From positions 248,001-312,000 of the forward strand of contig BLAL01000086.1 of NCBI GenBank assembly GCA_015698045.1: DNA of 64,000 bases. Direction: 5' to 3'. Source of the DNA: Rhizophagus clarus (Eukaryota > Glomeromycota > Glomeromycetes > Glomerales > Glomeraceae). A model generated the notes under the pieces. That model was not told the DNA's origin, searched no databases, and was given only the letters and a program-made list of their open reading frames with translations. This document shows positions 11,490 through 23,640 of this stretch, piece by piece (position 1 is the stretch's first letter; the number at the start of each line of letters is the position of its first letter). A program made the position numbers and the translations under genes.

Positions 11490-14400
11490 CTATATAACTG
11501 TAAAATAATAATTATTTTTTATCCACAAATCAATTTTCGTATCATAGACAAAGTGAACTTTCTGTACGTGATCAATTATTGATATTGGGAAGATTCTTCT
11601 CCAGTGAATGTCTTGGCTTGTCTGAATGTGAAAAAGAGGACATTTCAATACGTTGTGAATTCTGTTAATATTGTCAAACCAATCAATTGTAATAAAGGCA
11701 TAATATTTATCATTATTGCCTTTGTATTTGAAGATCCCTTTTATAATTGCATAACATTCACCACTGTCTTCCTCGTGTATTGTTATGACGTCACCAATAT
11801 GAAGATGTACTTTGGAAAAGACGCCATCGCTTTCTTCCATAATGTATGTCACCAATTTATACCAGCTCATTTGAGAATATATAAGAGCTGACTTTTGTCC
11901 AATGTCCATAAATGAAAGAAGCAGCTCAGATTTGAAATTTGGCAAATTTTTCATGATATTTTCACGATCCTGACGGGACAAGCTTTTCTTTAAGATAATA
12001 TTTGTAATAAAATCCACTGGAGATGAAATCGCTATATAAAATAAAATTACGTTAATAATTGCGAAAATATTATTATTATAAAATTGTAATACAAACCTCT
12101 TCATTTTCTTCCAATTCTTGTTCATTTGATACCTTGTCTTCAGTAATACACCAATTAGTCAATAAATTTCTAAAATTTGAGGACATAGTAGCAAAACCTC
12201 TACAAGGTTGTAATAACCTTTGATCTGCGCCTCCATCTACTAAATGACAAATTGCAAAGAGTGTAGTATACCGCTTTAACAAGTCTAGCTCGACATTCTT
12301 GCAATTTGTTTGTGATACCATTACTTTAAAGATCTGATATACTATCTCTTTGATACCAACTTGAGTGTTTATAAGAGTACCATAAGTCCTTGCATGCACC
12401 AGCAAGTGGATATTGATATGCAGGTTTGGTAAGTTAGCAAATTCAGGGAAAACCTAAAGCCACATTATTAAATAATATTTTATATATTGATAAATAAAAA
12501 ATAAAAAATTATATAAGAATTATGAATAATTGTACCTTTGGAAGAATTTTCATTTCTTCTTCAAGGCATTTTTGTAATTTGTTATACAAATCTAATGTAA
12601 ACTTGCTTTCAAAAACCATCCTCATTGTTTTTGCTACATATACTCAACAAGCAATTATTACATTTTTCGCCATGTTAATGCATGATTCTTGAATTCGTCG
12701 CAGAATGCTTCTGGATTCATTTTCCTTTAAGCTTGATATTTCTAAAAAACTATTAAGTATAAAAGGCATTATTATAGCGAGCCTAAGATAGTCAGACATC
12801 ATGAAACTAGCATTGTGACTAATTGGATTTGGCAAACAAGACCATTTTTTTGGTTTCTCAAAGTTCTTCCAGGCTTTGATAAACTTGTCCTTTCCTTTTT
12901 GTGAAAATAATTCGCACCTGTGGAAATCAAAAAGCTTTATTAAAAGATTTTGTTCGTTACATATCTAGTCAAAGTTAATTAAATTCAAAGATCATACGTT
13001 AATTTAAGAAGTCGTCCAATCTTTCTAGCAGTTGCATGATATATATCTTGAGGTGTCTGTAGATGCCTTTCTCTTAGCAGCCTATCCAAAATGCTAGGCC
13101 TTGTTCTTAGTCCAAACTCAGTACAAAGTCATCTTTGCCTTGTGGTAGCAGGTTTGTTAAATATATCTTTAAATTAATCGTTAGTGATGTGATGATATCT
13201 TGATGTTGCTGGTACATCCTGAGAGAAGTTGGTAAGTGATTCTCGAGAGGCTGTACAAGTGCGGCAACCTTTATTGACATTATGTGTAATACACCACACA
13301 TGTCATTCCCTTGTGGTAAATTAGCAGTTATGACACCTAAACTGGCTATCACTCAAGCATCTTGGCCATTCACTTCCATTAATTTTCCTTGTTCGAATTC
13401 TTTCATTTCAGAAATAAATGGCAACATGAATTCATTGAAATTACTACCGAAAGGAACAAACCTGAGAACAAAGTGATTTTTGAGCAACTTTCTTTGACGG
13501 GTAGGCATATTTCCAAACTGCACATAAACACCTCCTAACGAATGATAAACATTCCTAAATGTTCCAAAATCATCGTAGTATATATCTAAAAATAGCTTAT
13601 AAACTGGAATTGTTGGAGATGGTGGCTGCCTTATGGAAATATATTTCGAAGGATGTTGATAAGAGAACGTTACATTACGAATGCACCAGTGTGTATGATG
13701 TTTATAAAGTATTTCAGTAATTCGTAGTGTATCTGCAGCAATCTTTTTAGAAATTTGTGATGTTGTTATTGTCAAGAATAGTTCATCTTGTAACCAAACT
13801 TCTCTGGAAAGAAAGCAATTTTGTCTTAATTCTCCCTTAAAAGTTCCAGGCAAGTCACTATAATCTAAAACTTTTTGGATTCTCAGCCGATACTGTTGGT
13901 TCTCTTCATTTAATAATATCGCTCTCAATCTGCCAAGTTTTCGCTCATTGTCGTAATAGTAAACAAAATCGCCGCATTGGTATATCTCTATTATATACAT
14001 ATGAAAAAAGTGTTAGTCTCTTGTACTTTATTGCTTTGCCTCTTGACCATCAGCTTGCATTTAATAAATAATTACTCCCTGATATCATTAATTGTTCTTG
14101 ACCGAAAAGAGGTGACTCTGCCCATAAGGTACCATGCCAGTACTCAGATTTTGTTTTTGAATCGACACCAGCACCAAAATACATTTCCTTTAATAGTGAT
14201 GGGTTGTTAAGAACATTCCAAATGATATTACTTATTGAAAGTTGATATGCCATCTTTGAATCCTTTAAAGTTGATAATGTTTTTTTTAATGAAATTGAGA
14301 TAGATTTTGCTGATATTGAGGGAAGAGGAAGATGCTTTCTCCATGCTCGAAATCTTCAAATATTCTTTACAATATGATTTCTATTAAATTCTGGTCTCAT

Positions 14401-14990
14401 GATAATGTCAACAAGATCTTCATATGCATTTGTTGAAATATTATGCTTATAAATTCAACAAAATAAGGCAGTAGTAGTTAAATTTTGAAAATATGGAGCA
14501 AAATCACCATCATAAGATGGTAATTTATCTTTAGCCAATACTTCATCAACGAATAGCTTTTCTTCTGAGATATCAGAATCATGTCTTTCTTCATTATCTG
14601 ACGACATTGTTTCATATTCTTCATCACTTTCTAAGGATATTATATAATCGCTTTCTGTTTCATTTTCTGATGATGTTGAAATCATATTGGTATCACCTTT
14701 TTCATTATTGCTTAGTTGTTCTAAATCATCATCATTATCATTTCGTTATTCTAAATGATCATTATTGCTTCGTTATTCTAAATGATCATCATTGCTTCAT
14801 TATTCTAAACCATCAATATTATCGCTTCGCTGTTCTATATGATCATCATCACTTCATTGTTCTAAATCATCACCATTATCACTTCGCTGTTTTATATGAT
14901 CATCATCGCTTCATTGTTCTAAATCATCATCTCCGTCACCATATTCATTATACTCTTCGCCGCTAATATTATCATTTTCAAAAACTTTTT
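11490..14990 (-). pseudogene. CMC-type (Plavaka/Tnp2-like) transposase gene, decayed
   Basis: A minus-strand gene of about 1,000 codons is laid out in order. First comes an acidic repeat segment (14690-14980, units like SDDDHIEQRSDN). Next is a conserved segment ending EMYFGAGVD then YWHGTLWAESPLF (about 14050-14490). Then a 215-aa open block (13353-14000) contains VYKLFLDIYYDDFGTFRNVY and SLGGVYVQFGNMPTRQRK. It continues as ASLGVITANLPQGNDMCGVL, then NLHINIHLLVHARTYGTLIN (about 12400), and last a BAH-like tail, HIGDVITIHEEDSGECYAII (11490-12030). The DIYYDDFGTFRN/GGVYVQ/GN order resembles Plavaka/Tnp2 transposases; the assignment rests on remembered family pattern. Frameshifts and stops separate the blocks, and many stops sit where repeat neighbours show CAA or CGA. 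No convincing terminal repeats were located. Confidence 0.6.
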
Positions 14991-15234
14991 ATACCATTTT
15001 TTCATTGTCATCATTATCCGATAATAAAAATCTGTTGGGCAACCTTCTAAAATTATTACAGATACGAAAAGGTAATGTAGCAATATTCGCTTTTTGAGGT
15101 TTATTTTGTAACATGGCTATGATAATAATTATAATAAGGAATAATAAAATGAGTAAATTTAAAAAATGTCTATGCGCGTTTGTGTATTTAATTCATTAAC
15201 TGCTTTTATAATATTTTTAATTGGAAATCATAGT
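14991..15234. other. Upstream flank of the CMC-type transposase
   Basis: A/T-rich sequence, possibly including a short 5' coding part on the minus strand up to about 15115 (ATG at 15113-15115 followed by a basic stretch). Nothing else is seen. Confidence 0.35.
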
Positions 15235-18200
15235 ATCATGACCGCAGCACATAAACGGAAATTTTGGTTTAACAAATTTTTCATTAACGGAAATTTTAGG
15301 CAATGATCTGGTTACATGTAAAGAAATTTTGTATGAAATCGTGACCGCAGAACATAAACAGAAATTTATAAATGGAAATTTATATTGAAATTTCAAGAAA
15401 AAAAATTGTCAATGGTTACATTAGTTCTTGGATCACAGTACATTAATGGAAATCTTGGGGAAAATAATTTAAAATTGACGTGTTAATAACAGTTACATGC
15501 AAAGAAATTTTGTATGAATATCGTGCGTGACTGCAGAACATAAACGGAAATTTGAATTGATCAGAAATTTTCTTAATGGCTACATTGGTTCTTTATTTAC
15601 AATGCATTGACAAAGTTTTGAGGCAATGATCTGAAGAGTTAACTTCTTTAACGGTTATATGTAAAGGAATTTATATGAATATTGTGACTGCAGAACATAA
15701 GCGGAAATTTAGATCATCGAATTTTGGGATAATTGATCAGAAAAAAAATTTGTTAATAGTTAGTTACATTAACTAATGAATTATATAATGAATAACATCG
15801 TAACTATAGAAATTTGGGTTAACAAAGCTCTTGAATTTAGGATTGATGTTTTGACGATTACATGTAAAGAAATTTATATAAGCTGCTAGACATAACAGAA
15901 ATTGGTTAACAAAGTTTTTCTGAAAAATTGATATTACATTTTAAGAATATCGTGATTGCAGTACATTTGGACAAGACAAATAACCAGAAAAAAATTGTTA
16001 GCAATTCGTGTTCTAGTTTATATGAAATTTTGATTTTTATGATTTTAAATTATTACAATCAATTATTATGATAAAATCACTAGTTGTGAGCTTTACAGAT
16101 ATATACAATTATAAAATTACATAAGATTTATTTTTTTATTGAAATAAATTAAAAAGAAGGTGAATATAATATTGTGCAGTATTGTAATGAGATATTAATT
16201 TCATATAATGGCAATATCAATTCTAACAAATAATTTTAAAGTGTTAAATACTTCAAATTATCACAAAATATTAAAGAATCAAATGATCATACTTTTTTCA
16301 CCATCCGAGCCCAGTCTCCCATAGTCTTCACTTAATTGTTATGAGACAGATGTTTCTGTTTCTTTTTAATGTTGGTTTGGAGAAGATCGTTCAATCAGGT
16401 TTGTTCTTTTATTAGATCGTCTAGCAAGATCAATATCATATTATCTATATATGAAAAAAACTATTTGAATATTATTATACGTTATTTAATGAATTAATAT
16501 ACCAGGTATTTTTTTTTTATACCTGTTTCTTCTCTACTAGGTTTGGGAGAGAACATTCTCTTTCTATCTTTTTTTTATTAGAAATCTAAAAACTCTGATC
16601 TGAGATGTGGTATTTTTATATGTAACTGATAAGATATGGACAGTCAAACTTTAAAAAAAATATCAATTGAATTCTTTGGAAAAAAAGCACAAAGTAAATT
16701 TTTTTATAATATTATGACTGTGATATCATGACTGCACTATATAAAAGGAAATTTGGGTCAACAACTTGAAAAGTTTTTTTTAAAACTTCATTACATAATT
16801 CTGAGATAGAGAACTAATGTAACAAATTCTGTCAATGCGCTGCAGATAAAAATCAATGTAACCATTAACAATTTTTTCTCCTGATCAATTATTGATCTAA
16901 ATTTCTATTTATTTATCACGACCACGATATTCATGTCAAATTTTTCAGATCATTACCCTAGATTCCACCAATGTGCTGCAGATAAAGATCTTTTGCAAAT
17001 AAAGAATCAACAGAACTGTTGACAAAATTTTTTTCTGATCAAATTTTTGATCTAAATTTCTGTTCATGTCCTGCGATCACCTTACATGTAACCGCAATTT
17101 TTCCATTTCTCAAATTTCATCAATTTACTTTATATTGCACTAATATTGCACTGTTAAATATTTAATATAATATTTTTTCTATTAAGATTAAAAAAATAGT
17201 TAATAATTTATTATTAATCCTAATTATTAAAATAAATATATAATATATTAAACTTATGAAAAAATGTACTCTATTTAAGTATTAGGACAGCATAATATAG
17301 TACGTACAGTATAATTTTTCAACCCTGATTATGTAACCATTAACAAATTTTCTCCTGATCAATTATCCCGAAAATCTGTTTATGTCCTGTGATCACGATA
17401 TTCATGTCAAATTTTTCAGATTACCCCTGAATTCTATCAATGCGCTGCAGATAAAAAATCAATGTAACCATTAATAATTTTTTCTGATCAATTATTGATC
17501 TAAATTTCTATTTATTTATTGCGACCATGATATTTATGCCAAATTTTTCAGATCATTACCCTAGATTCCACAAATGTGCTGCAGATAAAGATCTTTTGCA
17601 GATAAAGAATCAACAGAACTGTTGACAAAATTTTTTTTTGATCAATTTTTTGATCTAAATTTCTGTTTATGTCCTGCGATCACCTTACATGTAACCACAA
17701 TTTTTCCATTTTTCAAAATTTCATCAATTTACTGTATACATTGCAATAATATTGTACTGTTAAATATTTAATATAATATTTTTTCTATTAAGATTAAAAG
17801 AATAGTTAATAATTTATTATTAATCCTAATTATTAAAATAAATATATAATATATTAAACATATAAAAAAATGTACTTTATTTAAGTATTAGGACAGCATA
17901 GTAATATAGTATGTACAGTATAATTCTTTAACCCTGATTATGTAAACATTAACAAATTTTTTCTCCTGATCAATTATCTCAAAAATCCGTTTATGTCTTG
18001 CAATCACAATATTCATGTCAAATTTTTCAGATCATTACCCCTGAATTCTATCAATGCGCTGCAGATAAAAAATCAATGTAAATATTAATAATTTTTTCTG
18101 ATCAATTATTGATTTAAATTTCTATTTATTTATTGCGACTATGATATTCATATCAAATTTTTCAGATTATTACCTTAGATTCCACCAATGTGCTGCAAAT

Positions 18201-18790
18201 AAAGATCTTTTGTAGATAAAGAATCAACAGAACTGTTGACAAAATTTTTCTGACCAATTTTTTGATTTAAATTTCTATTTATGTCCTGCGATCACCTTAC
18301 ATGTAACCGCAATTTTTTCATTGCCCAAAATTTCATCAATGTACTGTAAACATTGCATTAATATTGCACTGTTAAATATTTAATATAATATTTTTTTTAT
18401 TTAGATTATATTAAAAGAACAATCCTAATTATTAAAATAAATATATAATATATTAAACATATGAAAAAAATGTACTCTATTTAAGTATTAGGATAGTATA
18501 ATATAGTATGTACAGTATAATTCTTTAACCCTGATTATGTAACCATTAACAAATTTTTTCTTCTGATCAATTATCCCTAAAATCTGTTTATGTCCTGCGA
18601 TTACAATATTCATATAAAGTTTTTTTACTTGTAACCGTTAAGACGTCAAATTTTCCCAAAATTTTTGTCATAAAGAATTGATGTAACCATTAACAAATTC
18701 TTCCAATCAACTATCCAAGATTTAATGTAACCATGAACATTTTTTTTAAGAATGCTAACCCAATTTCCTTTTATGTGCTGCGGTCATGAT
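15235..18790. mobile_element. Element with very long repetitive inverted arms
   Basis: The left end ATCATGACCGCAGCACATAA, followed by 'acggaaatt', is matched by the right end, whose reverse complement reads the same 20 bases followed by 'aaggaaatt'. Inside the left arm (15235-16010) the block 'gaccgcagaacataaacgga' plus 'aatgtaaagaaattt' recurs about six times. The right arm (16730-18790) carries the same blocks inverted ('tttatgtcctgcgatcac', 'gtaaccattaacaaatttt'). The middle (16010-16730) is single-copy A/T-rich sequence. Such repeated subterminal motifs resemble transposase-binding arrays of CACTA or Mutator-like elements. No transposase of its own is visible. Confidence 0.5.
16834..18545. 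repeat. Three tandem copies of an about 600-bp unit
   Basis: Each unit starts near 'caatgcgctgcagataaa' (about 16835, 17440 and 18050). It passes 'caacagaactgttgacaaa', then 'ttaatataatattttttcta', then 'gtactctatttaagtattag', and ends near 'taaccctgattatgtaa' (about 17320, 17930 and 18530). The third copy has lost part of the 'agttaataatttattatta' segment. The array forms most of the right arm of the surrounding element. Confidence 0.75.
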
Positions 18791-18994
18791 GTAATTTTTT
18801 CTTAATATTAGGAGAAATCTCTATAAATAAATAAAGATGATGCTGTATTCGTTTTGTCAGGAATCACCTATTTCTTTACGTGACGAATCACCTTATTTTA
18901 GGTAAATACGTTATAATAATTGTTTTATTATTCAATTGAAATAATATTTCTGCAAATTTATTTAAAACTAAATTTACTTCGTTATAATGAAAAT

Positions 18995-19216
18995 ATGCTT
19001 CCAGAGCAAGAAGAAAGAAATATTGAAAAAGAAAGAAGAGAAAATGAGAAGAAAGAGATGGAGAGGAGAGATAAAGAGAGAAGAGAGAAAGAAAGAAGAG
19101 AGAAAGAGAGAAGAGAGAAAAAGAGAAGAGAGAGGGATAGGAGAGAGAAAGATAAAGAACAAGAAGAAAATGAAAATGATGAAAGCGGTAAAAACATAAA
19201 ATCTAAACATAATTAA
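18995..19216 (+). CDS. Hypothetical charged Glu/Arg/Lys-rich protein (73 aa), doubtful
   Basis: ATG at 18995 begins MLPEQEERN, followed by about 45 residues of KERRE-type repeats and a tail EENENDESGKN, ending in TAA. The composition predicts a single highly charged alpha helix. The underlying DNA is a purine-only (GA)n-like tract, so all frames on this stretch stay open and the frame may be fortuitous. A later open segment on the same strand (about 19849-20155, beginning EYTESSDSTDEEVNN) could be a further exon, but I found no clean in-phase splice junction. I do not recognise a family. Confidence 0.25.
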   Translation: MLPEQEERNIEKERRENEKKEMERRDKERREKERREKERREKKRRERDRREKDKEQEENENDESGKNIKSKHN

Positions 19217-19848
19217 TGAATATAATTTTATTCTCATTTAATATTACTTCTAGAGAGTGAAGAAGAAATTCTGGTTCAATTTGGCGCAATGACCAATCAA
19301 TTGCAAATTTGCAATTAGTTGGTCTTACATCCAAGTGTACTACATCTGGCAAACAAAATGCTTGATGCCTTGACGAAGCAGCCATCAACAAATTTGCCAC
19401 TAACCACCTTGATTTTATCACCATTTGACAACGTAAAATCCATTTCTTATTTTGGTTATTACATTCTTACCAATTAAGAACAATCGTTATTACACAGAAT
19501 TACTAATGTATTATGTATTATTGATATTATTACTGTTTAGGATAATTATCGTCTTATTGATGAAGAAATGAAATGCCTTTTTTTGTGAACTAGAAATCCG
19601 TCCGATCATGCGTTTGATAAATAACACAAAAAATTTTTGGGCATGATGCTTATCAAAGCATGGTGAAGTCAATTAACGAATGATATCGTAAATTATTTTT
19701 CAACTATCGATATCAATTAAAAAATGTACTTTCAGCATTAGTAAAAGAATTTTGACAAATTGTAGAAAGGTGATCGATATGTTTATATCATTATGTTGTT
19801 GTTTTATTACAATGATTTAATGATTTAAATTTTTTTTCTATTAAAGTG

Positions 19849-20155
19849 AATATACGGAAAGTTCAGATTCTACCGATGAAGAAGTAAACAACTTCATATC
19901 ACGTGAGGTGGTTTTAAAGAGAATCTTAAGTTGATATGTTTCAGCCATCAATTTTACAAAATTATCAGAAACTTCACTAGATAAATTAATAGAATTCTCC
20001 AGAAAATGCTTCAAAATAGTCTAGGTTGAAACTGAAAGCGCAAATATTAAAGAAAAGGTTAAGGAGTTAGATGTTATTACAGAAGATCTAGAAATTCCTT
20101 CCTGTAGTGGAAGAAACATTGCTAGCTCTTTAAAACTCCATCTTTTTTCATAAAT
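19849..20155 (+). pseudogene. Unrecognised acidic coding remnant
   Basis: The plus-strand frame reads EYTESSDSTDEEVNNFISRE, then a Leu/Lys-rich stretch, and later VKELDVITEDLEIPSCSGR, ending near LKLHLF. Two stops interrupt it. A Ser/Asp/Glu-rich start followed by a helical segment is common in fungal multi-copy genes. I cannot name it. Confidence 0.25.
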
Positions 20156-20474
20156 ACAGTACATATCACATAAAAGACCGTGATAACATTGATATGTTTT
20201 TTATTCCTTTATGCTAATAAAGATTACAATATATCATAGCGCCACCACTCTGCTAATAATTCATGTGACCTGATTTCGCATTGTACGTAGATTTTATTGA
20301 TTTTTATTGTGCCATGTTAACCATCTCTTTTTCTTTCCAACTTGTTTACCATTTTTCGAAGCGAAATATAAAACCACATAGACTATAATAAATATTTTTA
20401 TTTAATATTTTATTTAGTTAAATAACTAGTATAGCATTTTAATCTTAGATAATGTATCTATACATAAAGTCAGC
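20156..20474. other. AT-rich spacer, nothing recognised
   Basis: A/T-rich non-coding sequence with no clear repeat or gene. Confidence 0.4.
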
Positions 20475-20755
20475 ATTTGCGGAATATTTGTGAGGAGAAA
20501 GGAATACGACTTGAGTTTTTGCCATCTTATTCTTCTGATTATAATCCCGTAAGAATTTAATCTTCCATTATTTAAAAATTTATTGCTTACAGATCGAGCA
20601 AGCATTTTTTTATATTAAAAATTTTTTACGACAATATCGTGATTGGGTAGAAGCTGTAGAAAATCCAGTAGACACGTTAAATTTCAGTTGTATAACAATT
20701 GGCAAAAATTTTGCTAAGGCGTGCTTTGAACATCTGGATATTTATAAATTAAAAT
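20475..20755 (+). pseudogene. C-terminal fragment of an IS630/Tc1-type DDE transposase with an intron
   Basis: The frame reads EEKGIRLEFLPSYSSDYNP, is interrupted by a GT-AG intron at 20549-20592, then resumes IEQAFFYIKNFLRQYRDWVE. This is the block around the third catalytic acid of DDE_3 transposases: the 'LEFLPSYSPDxNPIEQAF' signature with the acid in NPIE. The intron falls exactly between NP and IE. The two earlier catalytic acids were not found upstream, so only the last part survives. Downstream the frame continues to about 20755 and stops. Confidence 0.6.
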
Positions 20756-22149
20756 TAAATGTCAAAATTATTTGAACTTCAAAATTTATTGCTGAATAAA
20801 AGGAATTTATTATACAAATTAATAATTTTACTGAACTAAAAGTTATTGATCAGCATTTTTATAGTAAAGAAACAAACAATCTTAACAGAAACCTTAGATT
20901 TTTAAACAGCCATCAAATTACTAACTTCTATATTGAACAATTTTTTTTTATATTTTCTGCAATATGAATTTAACATTATCATCATATCAATTTGGCATTC
21001 AAGATAATATTCAAAAAATGTCTGTTAACTCTTTATTAGGTTGTAAAAATTGAAAAATATTTCATACAATAAAAGTATAAAAAAAAAAGTTCACCCTGCC
21101 ACCACGGCCTAGATAAACTTTCAAAATTTTGGACTTCGGCTGTTGGAATTTGGAAAAAGATGCGTGTATTGAAACTTGAAATTAGTAAATGGAAAGTTAG
21201 TGAATATTAGTTAAGCATTAAATATTGTTTTTTAAATTTTTTTTCTTGTAGATACCTTTCTGGACGCCTGAATGTAAATTTTAGCCTTTGACTTCGATTT
21301 AGGAATATTAGTAAGATCTTTACTAACATTTCTTTCATTTGATACTTATCTGACATCAGGAAATTTTTTCCGTGCAAAATCCACAGGGAAATCCACATCA
21401 AATATCATGGAAATTTGCAGAAATCTGAATAGTTCCTATATTTTCCAAACATCCTGTAACGAAATATATAGTATTGACCTATTACATTATTCCTTAATAA
21501 AATATGTGGATCCACGTAAGATTTACAGAGAGATATATATAGAATTATAAAAATTTCGTAATGGAATACCTTGGACCTGGGATTTGTGATGCTAGTGATA
21601 ATAAAAACAAATTTTTAAATTTTATTTTATTTTTGTGTTGCAGGTATATTGTTAACATAATAGTGAATTGTTTTATAAAATTTCATTTAAAAACATGTAA
21701 AGAAATTTTTTTTTCTGACTTTATTTATCTTTATTAATTTTATTATTAATTCTATTATAATAAATTGACTACAAAACAAGATTTACGTGAATCAGCAATT
21801 TTAAGCACATGTTTATTAACTACCATATTCTAATGTATAGTGATATACATATATTTTCGTTAATTATACATTATAATAATCATGTGGTTATACTGCTAAC
21901 TAGTAACTACCATTAATATACATTTATACTGAAAAAAAATGTGATCAAAATAATCAAAGTAGTGGACGTTTTAAAAGCTAATTCTTTCTATGATTTATGT
22001 GTAAAATATTGGCCTATTCACTGCCTATTCCTTATATATAACTTTATAATTGAATTTTATTGGTTATAATTTTTAATAAATTTTATTTAGTGCCAGTGTG
22101 ATTGATAAAATGCATTATTATTTATTATTATTATAAAAAAATATCAAAA
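20756..22149. other. AT-rich region without a recognised gene
   Basis: Nothing firmly identified. A less A/T-rich patch at 21090-21180 ('caccctgccaccacggcc') and a short minus-strand frame near 21207-21401 with mixed composition may be remnants of an unrecognised gene. Confidence 0.4.
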
Positions 22150-22154
22150 CAAAA

Positions 22155-22285
22155 AAAAGAATACGCCACAAGGCGAACCAGAAAAAAAACTCATCACCAG
22201 ATGAACCAGGAAAAAAACTCACCACCAGGCGGACTAAACAAACTACATAGAATAAAAAATTCGCTACCAAGGTGACCAGAAATGA
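22155..22285. repeat. Short degenerate tandem repeat (about 28 bp, four copies)
   Basis: Copies follow the pattern 'caccaggcgaaccagaaaaa' plus 'aaactc', at about 22163, 22190, 22217 and 22265, each diverged by several bases. Confidence 0.5.
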
Positions 22286-22289
22286 ATTT

Positions 22290-23168
22290 AAAAAAAAACA
22301 TATTCCTCAATTCTTCCAAAAAATTTGATTAAATCGGCCAGCTTTAAAAAATTCTTTTTAAATGGAATAGGTCTTCTTTCGCCTCTTCGTAAATGATAAT
22401 CTCTTGACTTGTGCAGACTGATCTAACACCTGCAGCATCTTTCCTGGTAATATTGCTAAATATTTGGGCAAGTATTAAGACCATACCCCATAATATTCAC
22501 ATAAGTAACACAGATCTTTATATGAGCCGATAGGCGCAATCCAATTTATCCTGCTAGATAAAGCGACCCTCTCTGACATGCATATAAAATTTAAATTTAA
22601 ACCAGGAGTCAGGTTCAAAGAAATTGGCGAATTCGAAGAAATTGGTAGGTTCGAGGAAATTGGGAAGATCGAGGAAATTGGTGAGATTGACAAAATTAAA
22701 GTTGTTAAGGGAGTTATTAATGATAAGGTTACTGAAGAGTCTAAATGTAGCGAAGAGCTTAAAGATGAAATTGAATTTGACAAGGATCCGTATGTTGAGA
22801 TCAGAGGAGAAGGAGAGACAATAGCAGAGACATTAAGAGGAGAAGTAGAGACAATAGGAGGAGAGATAGTAGATGAAGCAGCGGTAAGTCATTCTAATAT
22901 TGTTAGTCAGTATCAAAACATACAGTATCAGTAACCTGATAGAGCCATATACAGCATCAATGCACCCAAAAAAACATAGTGTTAACTTACCTTGGAGTAT
23001 TGTAATTAATATTTGAATTGTACTAGAATTATTCTTTATTGTTATAAAATGATTAACAGATATACTTAATATATCTTGAATCACGTTCAGGTTATCAATT
23101 ATATCAAAATCATCACTAACTTCATTATTATTGTCAATAATAGTAGTGTTATCAATGTTATCGGACAT
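22290..23168 (-). pseudogene. Unrecognised multi-copy-type gene remnant
   Basis: The minus strand opens at ATG 23166-23168 with an acidic, Asn/Asp-rich start (MSDNIDNTTIIDNNNEVSDD). Further downstream lie a Ser/Ile/Pro repeat segment (PISSNLPISSNSPIS) and a Cys-containing block, WIAPIGSYKDLCYLCEYYG (about 22480-22560). After that a different frame reads as a basic block, LPGKMLQVLDQSAQVKRLSF, on the same strand. The layout, with a low-complexity leader and a short conserved domain, suggests a member of a repeated fungal or element-borne family, but I cannot name the domain. The copy is broken. A plus-strand open frame over 22578-22934 (EEIGEIDKIK-type repeats) is its shadow. Confidence 0.35.
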
Positions 23169-23461
23169 ATTAAAATTAAGACACGTTATTTTAAAAAGGA
23201 AGAGTATGAACTTTTTTTTGATAAAACTTAAAGGTTCTTTCGGGTAGAAGGAGAAAATTCTTTTTTTTTTGATAAAACGAAGTTTCTTTCAGGTAGGAGG
23301 AGAAAATTTTTTTTTTTTAATCATATTTATTTAAAAAAAAAAACATGGGAATAAGATTTTTTCTAAAATTTTTATTTCTTTTTTTTTAAAAAAAAAATAG
23401 GAACGTAAAAATAAGTTATTAAGAGAAATCGTTATAAAACTTTATTTTTCTTGAAAAATTA

Positions 23462-23640
23462 GGGGTATTTATATACAACTAGCGAAGTGTTGGGCCTATC
23501 CTAAATGGGAAACATCATTCAAAAATCTCAGTATGGAATTGCTGGGCTTATTCTAAATAAGGCTTATCCTAGCACTGAGATGTTCCTGTTTAGTTGTCTA
23601 ATTACGGATACCTTTTTATTTGAAAAGTTGTCGTCAATAT
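23462..23640 (-). promoter_or_regulatory. Possible promoter of the minus-strand remnant
   Basis: On the minus strand a TATA-box-like TATATAAATA (23465-23480) lies about 300 bp upstream of the ATG at 23168. Just upstream, two related words (CTAGGATAAGCC and TTAGGATAGGCCC) repeat about 75 bp apart. An AATAAA follows the TATA box within 45 bp, so this could also belong to a promoter-plus-terminator unit of an old mobile element. Evidence is compositional only. Confidence 0.3.

Noticed and set aside
18974-19237. Minus-strand Ser/Leu/Phe-rich frames over the charged repeat.
   Set aside because: They are complements of a purine-only tract, which is open in all frames.
19203-19446. Minus-strand frames MVIKSRWLVANLLMA and, in another frame, MDFTLSNGDKIKVVSGKFVD.
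   Set aside because: Two overlapping frames both look protein-like, so one could be a real coding scrap, but neither extends beyond 75 codons or shows a recognised domain. I did not list it as a gene.
23462-23640. Full LTR retrotransposon around the TATA-bearing segment.
   Set aside because: No second long terminal repeat, primer-binding site or pol domain was found, so only a possible promoter is reported.
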